64,000 nucleotides of DNA. Source: Bacteroidota bacterium (GTDB taxonomy: Bacteria; Bacteroidota; Bacteroidia; Bacteroidales; VadinHA17). A program made the position numbers and the translations under genes. Under the pieces are notes generated by a model. That model ran no database searches and was not told the DNA's origin. It worked only from the letters and a program-made list of their open reading frames with translations. This document shows positions 35,965 through 44,783 of the stretch, piece by piece (position 1 is the stretch's first letter; every line of letters starts with the position of its first letter). Where the stretch lies: positions 51,531 through 115,530 of the forward strand of contig JADFDS010000001.1 in assembly GCA_018262715.1 (NCBI GenBank). The letters are read 5' to 3'.

Positions 35965-36936
35965 ATGCTTACAAAAATCAGATCCCTCTTTAATCCTTCC
36001 ATGTACCAGGGCTGGGGCAATACCCGCAGGTATTTCGAGGGGTGGTATTTCAAGGTGGTCAATGCGCCAGAGACCGCAGCCTTTGCGTTTATTCCGGGAA
36101 TTTCAATGAATGAAGCCGGAAACAAACAGGCGTTTGTACAGGTCCTCGACGGCAAGAAAAAAACAGCAGAGTATTTCCCGTTTGAATCCACCGCATTTGT
36201 TCCATCCGAAAAAAACTTCATGGTGACTGTCGGCAACAATTTCTTTTCTGCGAGCCGGATGAGACTGGAACTGCCTTCAGTCAGCGGAGAACTTACTTTC
36301 ACTGGTACCAGAGAATGGCCAAATCCATGGTACGCCCCCGGAATTATGGGGCCGTACACATTTGCACCGTTCATGGAGTGCAATCACGGTATCGTGAGCA
36401 TGGACCACGGCATCAGTGGCAGCCTCGTCATAAACGGGGAGGAAATTGATTTCACCGGTGGCAGGGGCTATATCGAAAAAGACTGGGGCCACTCGTTCCC
36501 CTCGGCGTATATCTGGATGCAGTCGAATCACTTCGCAGCCAATGGCATCTCCTTCAAGGCCTCCGTTGCCCGCATACCATGGCTGACAGGAAATTTCACA
36601 GGATTTATCAGCGGACTGATGATCGATGGCCGTCTCTACCCCTTCACAGAGTACGGAGGATCAAAGATCGTCAGCCTTCAGGTAACCCGACAGAAAGTGG
36701 AAATCACATTCAGGAACAGGAAACATACCCTCTCAGTCTCAGCTCCCAGGGATACGGCGACACCGCTGGCAGCACCGATTAAAGGATTCATGGGAGGCCG
36801 CATAGAGGAAAGCATGACTTCGGCAATAAGCCTTATGCTTTCTGAGACATCAACCGGCCGTGTTATCTTCAGCGGTGAGGGCAGAAACGGATCCATCGAG
36901 ATATCAGGCGACCCGGATACCCTTATGCTGCACTGA
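35965..36936 (+). CDS. Tocopherol cyclase-like protein
   Basis: The start is set at ATG 35965; a GTG two codons earlier is possible. The protein has 323 aa and resembles the tocopherol cyclase family: SMYQGWGNTRRYFEGWYFK near the N-terminus, PWYAPGIMGPYTFAPFMECNH, and the hallmark GRGYIEKDWGHSFPSAYIW followed by MQSNHF. Plant and cyanobacterial enzymes close the chromanol ring of vitamin E. In heterotrophic bacteria the substrate is unknown, as no tocopherol pathway is seen here. No signal peptide is evident. The upstream neighbour is photolyase, so an oxidative or light-stress theme is possible but speculative. Confidence 0.82.
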   Translation: MLTKIRSLFNPSMYQGWGNTRRYFEGWYFKVVNAPETAAFAFIPGISMNEAGNKQAFVQVLDGKKKTAEYFPFESTAFVPSEKNFMVTVGNNFFSASRMRLELPSVSGELTFTGTREWPNPWYAPGIMGPYTFAPFMECNHGIVSMDHGISGSLVINGEEIDFTGGRGYIEKDWGHSFPSAYIWMQSNHFAANGISFKASVARIPWLTGNFTGFISGLMIDGRLYPFTEYGGSKIVSLQVTRQKVEITFRNRKHTLSVSAPRDTATPLAAPIKGFMGGRIEESMTSAISLMLSETSTGRVIFSGEGRNGSIEISGDPDTLMLH

Positions 36937-36994
36937 TTTCAGGCAGGAATTCAGACCGGAGAGTTAAAGGAATAGTTATCCGGCTAAGTATTCC

Positions 36995-37027
36995 TTTTCA
37001 GGTTCAACAGTTGTTTTATTATCTTTG
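36995..37027 (+). promoter_or_regulatory. Candidate Bacteroidota promoter for purL
   Basis: TATCTTTG (37020-37027) is a perfect match to TAnnTTTG. A TTTT stretch (36995-36998) lies 21 bp upstream in place of the -33 TTTG. The purL start is at 37083, so the leader would be about 50 bases. No purine riboswitch structure was recognised in it. Confidence 0.45.
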
Positions 37028-37082
37028 GAAGCGACTGCAGTAGCGGCACCGCAGCCGTTACTTCGCTATTCATCAGCATACT

Positions 37083-40000
37083 ATGACCTCTGGTACCGTA
37101 CTTTTCTTCAGAACTTCCTCCGGGAATGTTATCGCTGTCAGGGCAGAAGGACAACTCACCCGGGATGACACGGCAAAGCTCTCATGGCTTTTCGGCAACG
37201 CCAGCCTCATGGAAGCGGAGACCGTCAGTGGCACATTCATCGGACCCAGACGCGAGATGATAACCCCCTGGAGCACGAACGCCGTGGAGATAACACAGAA
37301 CATGGCAGTGTCAGGCATCTCAAGGATCGAGGAGTACTTTCCAGCCGCTGGTGAAAACCCGGCTCATGATCACATGCTTCAGAGGATTTATCACGGACTT
37401 GACCAGGATATCTTTACCGTGCACCATGAGCCGGAACCGGTACGGGAGATTGATGACATAGCTGCATACAATGCACAGGAAGGACTTGCGCTGAGCGCTG
37501 AGGAGATCAGATACCTTGAAAACCTTAGCCGTAACCTGGGAAGAAAACTTACAGACAGCGAAGTATTCGGATTCTCACAGGTCAACTCCGAGCACTGCAG
37601 ACACAAGATCTTCAACGGCACATTCATCATTGACGGAGAAGAACGCAAATCATCACTCTTCGACCTGATCAAACGTACCACGAAAGAAAACCGTAACCAC
37701 GTCGTTTCGGCATACAAAGACAACTGTGCCTTCCTTGACGGGCCTGTCACCGAACAGTTCGCCCCGGCAACCCAGGACAAACCTGATTATTTCTGTGCAA
37801 AATATATCCAGTCGGTGCTTACCCTGAAGGCTGAAACCCATAACTTCCCCACTACCGTTGAGCCATTCAACGGAGCCTCCACCGGCACCGGCGGCGAGAT
37901 ACGTGACCGTATCGCGGGCGGCAAGGGCTCCCTGCCCATTGCCGGCACAGCCGTCTATATGACCTCCTACCCCAGGCCTGACGGACCACGCGAATGGGAA
38001 AAGTACAGTGAGCCGCGCAAATGGCTCTACCAGACACCTGAAGAGATACTGATCAAAGCTTCAAATGGCGCCAGCGACTTCGGTAACAAGTTCGGCCAGC
38101 CCCTTATCTGCGGCTCGGTGCTGACCTTCGAACATTTCACTGACATGAAGCGCTATGGTTTTGACAAGGTGATAATGCTTGCAGGCGGTATCGGTCTCGG
38201 GAAGAAATCCGACAGCACCAAGAATACACCCGAAAAAGGTGACCTGATTGTGCTCCTCGGCGGCGACAATTACAGGATCGGGATGGGCGGAGGGGCTGTC
38301 TCCTCGGTGGATACCGGAGCCTATGACAGCGCCATCGAGCTCAACGCCGTACAGCGCGCCAATCCCGAGATGCAGAAGAGGGTATACAATGCCCTCAGGG
38401 CCATGGCCGAAAGTGACCATAACCCGGTGATATCACTCCATGACCACGGCGCCGGAGGCCACCTCAATTGTCTTTCCGAACTGGTCGAATCAACCGGCGG
38501 CACCATTGACATCAGCAAACTGCCGGTGGGTGACCCCACCCTCTCAGCCAGGGAGATCATAGGCAACGAATCACAGGAACGGATGGGCCTTGTGATAAGA
38601 AGCAGCGATGTGGACCAGCTGACTTCGGTGGCCCGCCGCGAACGGGCTCCCATATACGTCATCGGCGAGGTAACAGGTGACCACCAGTTCACCTTCCTTA
38701 ATCCGTCCGGCGGCAACAGACCCATCGACCTGCAACTAGCAGACTTCTTCGGGAAACCTCCGCGGACGGTCATGAATGACACCACCATGAAGAGCCTGAC
38801 CGGAGATCTCATCTATGAGCCTTCTGACCCGGCAAGATATCTCGATGCAGTGTTACAGCTTGAGGAGGTGGCATGCAAGGACTGGCTGACAAACAAGGTT
38901 GACCGTTCCGTGACCGGAAGGATAGCTGTACAGCAGTGTGCCGGTGAACTGCAACTTCCTCTAAATGACCTCGGGGCCATAGCCCTCGATTACCGGGGCA
39001 TGAACGGCATGGCCACCTCACTCGGTCATGCTCCTGCAGCCGGCCTCGTCAGCGCTGCCGCCGGATCAGTCCTCTCGATAGCCGAAGCTCTCACAAATAT
39101 CGTCTGGGCTCCAATGCCTGACGGACTGAAGAGCGTCTCCCTGTCGGCCAACTGGATGTGGCCGTGTAAAAACCCGGGAGAGGATGCAAGACTCTATGAA
39201 GCGGTACAGGCGGCCAGCAACTTCGCGGTAGCGCTGGGAATAAATATCCCCACCGGCAAGGACAGCCTCTCAATGACCCAGAAATACCCTGACGGAACGG
39301 TATACAGTCCCGGCACCGTCATCATCACCGCTGCAGCCGGGGTAGAAGATATAAGGCGCATTACCGGCCCGGTGATAAGAAATGATGAGTCCGCTTCACT
39401 CTTCTGGATTGACATGAGCGGCATGAGGCACGAGCCTGGAGGTTCGGCGTTCAGCCAGACCATCGGCAGCCTGGGAACCGTGGCGCCCGGAGTGGCAGAT
39501 GCGGAGTACTTCGCAGCCACATTCGAGACCCTGCAACTGATGATTAAAGACGACAGGATCATTGCAGGTCACGACATCTCTGCAGGAGGAATGATTGTCA
39601 CCCTCCTGGAGATGTGTTTTGCAAACCGCGAGGGAGGATTGACCCTGAACCTTACGGAGATCGGAGAGACCGATACCGTCAGGCTGCTCTATAGCCAGAA
39701 CCCCGGTGTGATCATCCAGGTCAGGGATGAGGCTGAGACAGAGGAATTCCTCTATGAAAGAGGTGTACGTTTCGCATCCATCGGACATCCTGTAAGAGAA
39801 AGAAAACTGTCAATAGTCAACGGCGATAACCATTTTGAGTTTGACATCGACCGTTGCCGCTCGCTATGGTACAGGAGCTCATACCTTCTTGACCGCAGGC
39901 AGTGCGGACCTGTACTTGCCAGGGAGCGGTATGACAACCATGGCGAAAAGGCGATTAAGTTCGACCTGAAGAACTTTAAAGGCAGCTTCCGGTCACAGGG

Positions 40001-40784
40001 CATCACACCTGACCGGAAGGCAACCACGGGAGTCAGGGCCGCAATCATCAGGGAGAAAGGGGTGAACGGTGACCGTGAGATGGCTTATGCCCTCTGGCTG
40101 GCGGGATTTGACGTCAGGGACGTGCATATGACAGACCTCATCTCAGGACGTGAGACACTGCAGGACCTCAGCATGATTGTCTTCGTCGGCGGCTTCTCAA
40201 ATTCCGACGTTCTCGGTTCAGCCAAAGGATGGGCGGGAGCATTCCGGTACAACGAGAAGGCCCGGATAGCACTGGAAGATTTCTACAGGAGAGAAGACAC
40301 CCTCTCACTGGGCGTCTGCAACGGATGCCAGCTGATGGCAGAACTCGGGCTGATTGTGCCGGAACACAAAGAGATGCCCAGGCTGGAACACAATGCCTCT
40401 CATAAGTTCGAATCAGACTTCCTGGGAGTGAAGATTACTGACGGCAAATCTGTTATGTTCACCGGCCTCGAAGGAATGGAGCTGGGAATATGGGTGGCCC
40501 ATGGTGAAGGCCGCTTCTCCCTCCCGCTGCCTGAAAAAAATTATAACGTCGTGATGAAATACAGCCGGAGCCACTATCCGGCCAATCCCAATGGGTCAAT
40601 GTACGATGTGGCAGGAATCTGCTCTGCCGACGGCAGGCACCTGGCAATGATGCCCCATCTCGAGAGGTCATTCATGCCTTGGCAGTGTGCATACTACCCC
40701 GCTGACAGGCGCAATGAAGACATTACACCGTGGATGCAGGCATTCGTAAATGCCCGCAAATGGGTCGAGGGAAAGAAAAAGTAA
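37083..40784 (+). CDS. purL: Phosphoribosylformylglycinamidine synthase (single-chain PurL)
   Basis: This 1233-aa enzyme makes FGAM from FGAR, glutamine and ATP in purine synthesis. It is the large single-chain type: an N-terminal PurS-like region, then the FGAM synthase core with GFSQVNSEHCRHKIFNG, KAETHNFPTTVEPFNGAST GTGGEIRD (as KAETHNFPT and GTGGEIRD), HDHGAGGHLN and GKDSLSMTQKY. The C-terminal class I glutamine amidotransferase has FVGGFSNSDVLGSAKGWA and the nucleophile Cys in LGVCNGCQLMAELG. Length is close to the E. coli enzyme (about 1295). It appears as a lone gene with its own promoter; the other pur genes are not in the window. Confidence 0.97.
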   Translation: MTSGTVLFFRTSSGNVIAVRAEGQLTRDDTAKLSWLFGNASLMEAETVSGTFIGPRREMITPWSTNAVEITQNMAVSGISRIEEYFPAAGENPAHDHMLQRIYHGLDQDIFTVHHEPEPVREIDDIAAYNAQEGLALSAEEIRYLENLSRNLGRKLTDSEVFGFSQVNSEHCRHKIFNGTFIIDGEERKSSLFDLIKRTTKENRNHVVSAYKDNCAFLDGPVTEQFAPATQDKPDYFCAKYIQSVLTLKAETHNFPTTVEPFNGASTGTGGEIRDRIAGGKGSLPIAGTAVYMTSYPRPDGPREWEKYSEPRKWLYQTPEEILIKASNGASDFGNKFGQPLICGSVLTFEHFTDMKRYGFDKVIMLAGGIGLGKKSDSTKNTPEKGDLIVLLGGDNYRIGMGGGAVSSVDTGAYDSAIELNAVQRANPEMQKRVYNALRAMAESDHNPVISLHDHGAGGHLNCLSELVESTGGTIDISKLPVGDPTLSAREIIGNESQERMGLVIRSSDVDQLTSVARRERAPIYVIGEVTGDHQFTFLNPSGGNRPIDLQLADFFGKPPRTVMNDTTMKSLTGDLIYEPSDPARYLDAVLQLEEVACKDWLTNKVDRSVTGRIAVQQCAGELQLPLNDLGAIALDYRGMNGMATSLGHAPAAGLVSAAAGSVLSIAEALTNIVWAPMPDGLKSVSLSANWMWPCKNPGEDARLYEAVQAASNFAVALGINIPTGKDSLSMTQKYPDGTVYSPGTVIITAAAGVEDIRRITGPVIRNDESASLFWIDMSGMRHEPGGSAFSQTIGSLGTVAPGVADAEYFAATFETLQLMIKDDRIIAGHDISAGGMIVTLLEMCFANREGGLTLNLTEIGETDTVRLLYSQNPGVIIQVRDEAETEEFLYERGVRFASIGHPVRERKLSIVNGDNHFEFDIDRCRSLWYRSSYLLDRRQCGPVLARERYDNHGEKAIKFDLKNFKGSFRSQGITPDRKATTGVRAAIIREKGVNGDREMAYALWLAGFDVRDVHMTDLISGRETLQDLSMIVFVGGFSNSDVLGSAKGWAGAFRYNEKARIALEDFYRREDTLSLGVCNGCQLMAELGLIVPEHKEMPRLEHNASHKFESDFLGVKITDGKSVMFTGLEGMELGIWVAHGEGRFSLPLPEKNYNVVMKYSRSHYPANPNGSMYDVAGICSADGRHLAMMPHLERSFMPWQCAYYPADRRNEDITPWMQAFVNARKWVEGKKK

Positions 40785-40816
40785 AGTTGGCAGCGCCCCG
40801 GGCGCCAGAGCAACGG

Positions 40817-41368
40817 TTAATTGACCTTGGGCTTCAGTATCACTGAATTGATCAGGGTATGCTTCGCAATACTGAGCTGTGAAAGATCAGAAGAATGTGG
40901 CTCTACCTTGTCACTGATAACCTGAACCTGGTATTCACCGGGTTTTGAGAAAAATACGGATCCCATATGTGAGTCAGCCCTGTACCAGGGTTCGGTAATG
41001 CTCTTGTCTCCAAGGACTATCCGGTCACTGACCGGCTTCTTTTCAAGCTTGGTCTCACCTGCTGTAATAATTACATTCTCTGCGAAATGAAGCTGGGTGG
41101 TGTCAACTGTCAGGCTTGAAAGCCATACATCCCAGCGGCCGGGTTTCTCAACCTTGAAAAGCCATTCGGCAGTATTGTACTGCGGGTTGTCATCAACCTC
41201 TATAAGTTCTGCCTCACCGATACTCAGAACAACAGCCTCCCCTTCAACGGTGGCGCCTTTCCTGTTCTTACCCTCCTGGCCGTTGAGGCCGGCGTCATTC
41301 TTGCATGACGTAAGACCGGAAAATACCGCAACACCCAAAACAACTGCAGCAAAAAATATTCTTTTCAT
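40817..41368 (-). CDS. Putative lipoprotein, carbohydrate-binding-like fold, function unknown
   Basis: The start is chosen at ATG 41368, which opens a lipoprotein signal (MKRIFFAAVVLGVAVFSGLTSC, Cys22); the frame upstream of it has no coding character. The mature 160 residues look like a single beta-sandwich: EWLFKVEKPGRWDVWLSSL, then LGDKSITEPWYRADSHMGSV and FFSKPGEYQVQVISDKV. This resembles ligand-binding domains found on glycan-active lipoproteins, but I cannot name a family. It is convergent with purL, separated by 32 bp that contain a short GC hairpin (GCGCCC/GGGCGC at 40793-40805). Confidence 0.7.
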   Translation of the reverse strand: MKRIFFAAVVLGVAVFSGLTSCKNDAGLNGQEGKNRKGATVEGEAVVLSIGEAELIEVDDNPQYNTAEWLFKVEKPGRWDVWLSSLTVDTTQLHFAENVIITAGETKLEKKPVSDRIVLGDKSITEPWYRADSHMGSVFFSKPGEYQVQVISDKVEPHSSDLSQLSIAKHTLINSVILKPKVN

Positions 41369-41507
41369 TCTTCGACTAATGTTTTTTTTATTACCGGCAA
41401 AAACTATTCCAGAGTTATCCCGAAAAATTATGGCGCCAAAGTAAATGGAAATAATTGGAATACGAAGCGTCAATAATTCAAATATTTGCAACCTCCTAAA
41501 TTTTTTT

Positions 41508-43406
41508 TCAACCATTGCTGGTTGCCCGGGAGTGTCTTCTTGCAGGTCTCTTTTTTGCGTTCTCCCTTCTGGGTGCCGGGAGGGCAGCCGCCACCAGTTC
41601 GGCGATATCGCTAACTTTGGTTTCAGTGGCCTGGACAAAGGTTTTCTTGCAAAGCGGACAGGCTGTAATCAGTTCATCAGGCAAACCAAGGGTGAGCGTG
41701 CGGGCCGCATCGGCAGCTATCATCGCCCGTTTTCCGGATGACAGGGTGAGATTGCCCAGGCTGCCGCCACAGCAGAGTGACATGTTCCTCTCCTGCTCCG
41801 ATGACTGCAGCTCTGCCACATAGCTTATGACCGCCCTGGGCTCTTCGTAAATGCCTGAACCGCGTCCAAGCTCGCACGGGTCATGGTATACCACCTTTTT
41901 GTGAAGGTAACCGAGACGGAGCGAGCCTTCTTCTATAAGCAGGTTGATAAACTCAGAGTGGTGCATTACCCGGGCTTCAAGATAGTAGCTCTCCCTGAAG
42001 ACCTTGTAGCAGATGGGACATGACGTGACCAGTATCTGTGCACCCGATTTCCAGATAACGTCTGAGTTATGGTTTATCAGTTCCCGTGCCTCCCTGTCCC
42101 TTCCGGCAAGCATCAGCGGCCTTCCGCAGCAGACTCCTCCGTTTTCATCCATGAACCGGTACCTGACCCCGGCGCTATCCATGATCTTCTTCATGGCGAC
42201 AATCACTGAGGGGGTGAGGTGGGTCATGCATCCGGCAAAAAAGAGCACGTCGGCCTTCTCAGGCTCTTCCCTGACAAGGTATCTGTATGACTGTGTCGGT
42301 CTCCTCTCAAGAGTGCTTCTTCTTCGCATCAGCGAATATTTCTCCTGCAGCTTCAGGGTCCTGTCACTCCTCTCACCCTGTCTCCGCTCAATCAGCCTCA
42401 TGGGACCAAGTTCGATGCCCACAGGGCATACCTCCTCGCATCTTCCACACATTAGGCAGTTGGCTGTTATGCCTGCGATGTCACGGTCGTTCCTCAGGCC
42501 CTTGATAAAGTACGCCGACTGTATGTCATGTATCCCCGCAGCATAGCTCATCTGGCATGTGCTGATGCAGACGCCGCATGATGAACAGGCATGCGTCTGC
42601 ACCTCGGTGTAAGATGAATGCCTGTCGCCTGTGGAGATGCCGGAGTTGCGCATGAAGATCAGGAAAAGCTCCACCGGTATGTGAAAATACCTTGATACAG
42701 GAAGAAGGAAAAAGAATGTTCCGAGAGAGAGGGAATAGAGCCACCAGAACCAGGGCGCTATATCTGCCGCCGGCAGGAACGATGCAAGGGCATTCCCCAG
42801 GTTTCCGGTCAGGAAGCTGCCGCTGCCGTGCACCCCGCAGGTGAAACTTTCTGCCAGCAGCCTCGAGGGGAAAATCAGCCAGAGGCTGGTAAGGGCGATG
42901 CGGTCTGTCCAGGTGTGCTTCGTTGTCTTCTTCATGCCCATCAGCCGGGGAGTGAATCTCTTGATAATCGCCAGCAGCAGTCCTGACAGGATGAATGCCA
43001 GCAGGAGGTCCATCCAGAAACTGTATATGCCTGCAAACCCTTCAGCCCCGTGGTCAGGATTAAACCAGCGGAAGAAAATGGCGTGCGACGGCGGGTTGAG
43101 ATGCTTCTCCCCGAAGAAGTCGGCCTCGATGGTGCCAAATACTATCAGGAGGAACCAGCCGAAGGCAAGGCTCATGTGCATATACCCCAGCACCGGGTTT
43201 TTTCTGAAGATCTTGAGATGCAAAAGGCTCTCCATGGATATCTCTCTCAGACTGTCCATGAACGGCCTCCCGAAGAAGCCCCTCTGCAGACGCAGTTTGT
43301 CTGAGCGGGAAAGGTTCCGGAACCATACGGTGCTTCGCACCACACTGTATATCAATATGAAGTACAGCCCCAGGTTGAACGGTAATGTAAACAGCTCAGA
43401 GTTCAT
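41508..43406 (-). CDS. Fused membrane subunit / HdrD-like Fe-S protein (heterodisulfide-reductase-like)
   Basis: The protein has 632 aa. The N-terminal quarter has about six membrane segments (LGLYFILIYSVVRSTVWF, GYMHMSLAFGWFLLIVFGTI, WMDLLLAFILSGLLLAII and others), resembling the HdrE/NarI-type cytochrome b subunit. Two [4Fe-4S] motifs follow: CSSCGVCISTC near 272 and CLMCGRCEEVCP near 317. Two complete CCG domains then appear: FFAGC/GGVCCGRP/SCPICY (about 392-465) and DPCELG/LCCGG/ACPLC (about 507-585). This layout equals HdrE plus HdrD in one chain and predicts quinone-linked thiol/disulfide or related redox chemistry. It is the last gene of the operon and overlaps the ferredoxin gene by 11 bp. 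Confidence 0.85.
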   Translation of the reverse strand: MNSELFTLPFNLGLYFILIYSVVRSTVWFRNLSRSDKLRLQRGFFGRPFMDSLREISMESLLHLKIFRKNPVLGYMHMSLAFGWFLLIVFGTIEADFFGEKHLNPPSHAIFFRWFNPDHGAEGFAGIYSFWMDLLLAFILSGLLLAIIKRFTPRLMGMKKTTKHTWTDRIALTSLWLIFPSRLLAESFTCGVHGSGSFLTGNLGNALASFLPAADIAPWFWWLYSLSLGTFFFLLPVSRYFHIPVELFLIFMRNSGISTGDRHSSYTEVQTHACSSCGVCISTCQMSYAAGIHDIQSAYFIKGLRNDRDIAGITANCLMCGRCEEVCPVGIELGPMRLIERRQGERSDRTLKLQEKYSLMRRRSTLERRPTQSYRYLVREEPEKADVLFFAGCMTHLTPSVIVAMKKIMDSAGVRYRFMDENGGVCCGRPLMLAGRDREARELINHNSDVIWKSGAQILVTSCPICYKVFRESYYLEARVMHHSEFINLLIEEGSLRLGYLHKKVVYHDPCELGRGSGIYEEPRAVISYVAELQSSEQERNMSLCCGGSLGNLTLSSGKRAMIAADAARTLTLGLPDELITACPLCKKTFVQATETKVSDIAELVAAALPAPRRENAKKRPARRHSRATSNG

Positions 43407-43755
43407 TCCGCTCCAGTTTTCCTATTGCATCGGCAGCCGCTGCCACCACATTGCGTGTATTTACCCCCCGCGGACAGACAAGCAGGCATTTGCCGCAGAG
43501 CATACAGCGCTTCACCTCTTCACGGAGAGGTTCAATCTCTCCCCTCCTGATGTAGGTGTTCATCCGCCTCAGGTTAAATGAGGTATGCTGGCCAGCAGTG
43601 CATGTTGCAGTACACCCGCCACAGGCAAAACACAGCCTGAAACTTGGCTCCTTCAGAGTGATAAATTCCCGTACTTTCCTGTCAGAGGAGTCATAGTCAA
43701 TCAGCCGGCTCCGGTTGATGGTGAAACCAAACTTATTTGACTGCGCGATGCTCAT
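43396..43755 (-). CDS. Small two-cluster ferredoxin-type (HdrC-like) subunit
   Basis: The protein (119 aa) has two [4Fe-4S] motifs. CFACGGCTATC gives C42, C45, C48 and C52, with the usual proline after the fourth Cys missing. CMLCGKCLLVCP gives C84, C87, C90 and C94. No membrane segment is evident, so it is probably a soluble electron-transfer subunit linking the HdrA-like flavoprotein to the membrane HdrD-like subunit. It overlaps the HdrA-like gene by 4 bp and the fused membrane subunit by 11 bp. Confidence 0.87.
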   Translation of the reverse strand: MSIAQSNKFGFTINRSRLIDYDSSDRKVREFITLKEPSFRLCFACGGCTATCTAGQHTSFNLRRMNTYIRRGEIEPLREEVKRCMLCGKCLLVCPRGVNTRNVVAAAADAIGKLERNEL

Positions 43756-44783
43756 CTGCTGTTAAGGTATCTTACTGTTTCCGCCACTGCCGCCCTCGCG
43801 TGCGAAATGGTATCGGTGATATTCATCGGAGCTGTGCAGGTGCCTGCGTAAAAGATGCCCTTTATCCCGCTGAGATTGTTCCCATAGTGGTGATCAGCGG
43901 TCTCGAGGAACCGGTTGATCCCTCTCTTCATCCCGGAGGATTCTGCCAGCTTCATCCCGGCCCCGGCCATCTCCATCCCGACCATCAGTACCATAATGTC
44001 AAGTTCCATCTTCAACGGTCTGCCTGCAAGGGTGTCCTCCACCTTGATCACCAGCCTGTTGTTTATATTGACAGATGCTTCTGACACCTTGCCCCTGATG
44101 AAATTAACGTTGTGAAACTCCTGTGACTCGCGGTAAAGTTCCTCGTAGTAAGGACCGTACATACGCATGTCCATGTAAAAACAGAAGACCTCGCACGAGG
44201 GAAGCATCTTCCTGATCTCTATCGCCTGTTTTACGGCGGTAACGCAGCATACCTTGGAGCAGTGGTTGTTGTTCACCTTCTCATCACGTGAGCCCACACA
44301 GTGAATAAGCCCGATACGTGCAGGCACGCTTCCGTCTGCCTTTGCCACGCGGCCCCTGTTGAACATCCCCTCGAGCTCTGCGGATGTAATGACATTGTCG
44401 TAGATCCCGTAACCGTACTCCTCTTTCCTGCGGGCATCGAAGAGGTCAAACCCGGTGGCCACTATCACCGCATCAGCCTTCTCTTCAGTCCCTCCGGAGA
44501 GGCTCACGAGCACGCCGCTGCCATGGTGCCTGATCTTTTCTACCGTGGTCCCGGTGATGATGCTCAGGTTGCGTTGCTCAATATGTTTTCTGAGATAGTT
44601 TCTCACCTCATCCGCCGGGCGGCGGTCGGGGAAGAGAGCATGCCACTGCAACAGGTGCCCTCCGGGCTCGTCATCCTTTTCGATCATGGTGACACGATAG
44701 CCCATTTCGGCAAGGGTGCCTGCCGCTTCCATGCCGGCAACACCGCCTCCGGCAACTACTATGTGCGCTGAAGTGGTCTTCAT
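43752..44783 (-). CDS. HdrA/QmoA-like FAD-dependent subunit
   Basis: This 343-aa flavoprotein begins with the dinucleotide-binding motif VVAGGGVAGMEAAGTL and has the second FAD motif region ending IKGIFYAGTCTAPMNITDTI. The HdrA-type cysteine cluster is HCVGSRDEKV (C162) followed by HCSKVCC (C175, C179, C180). It is short: the N- and C-terminal ferredoxin domains of methanogen HdrA are absent, and a small ferredoxin is instead encoded separately downstream. It may take electrons from or give them to the other Hdr-like subunits. No hydrogenase or formate dehydrogenase gene is adjacent, so bifurcation is not supported. It overlaps the HdrB-like gene by 4 bp. Confidence 0.88.
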   Translation of the reverse strand: MKTTSAHIVVAGGGVAGMEAAGTLAEMGYRVTMIEKDDEPGGHLLQWHALFPDRRPADEVRNYLRKHIEQRNLSIITGTTVEKIRHHGSGVLVSLSGGTEEKADAVIVATGFDLFDARRKEEYGYGIYDNVITSAELEGMFNRGRVAKADGSVPARIGLIHCVGSRDEKVNNNHCSKVCCVTAVKQAIEIRKMLPSCEVFCFYMDMRMYGPYYEELYRESQEFHNVNFIRGKVSEASVNINNRLVIKVEDTLAGRPLKMELDIMVLMVGMEMAGAGMKLAESSGMKRGINRFLETADHHYGNNLSGIKGIFYAGTCTAPMNITDTISHARAAVAETVRYLNSR

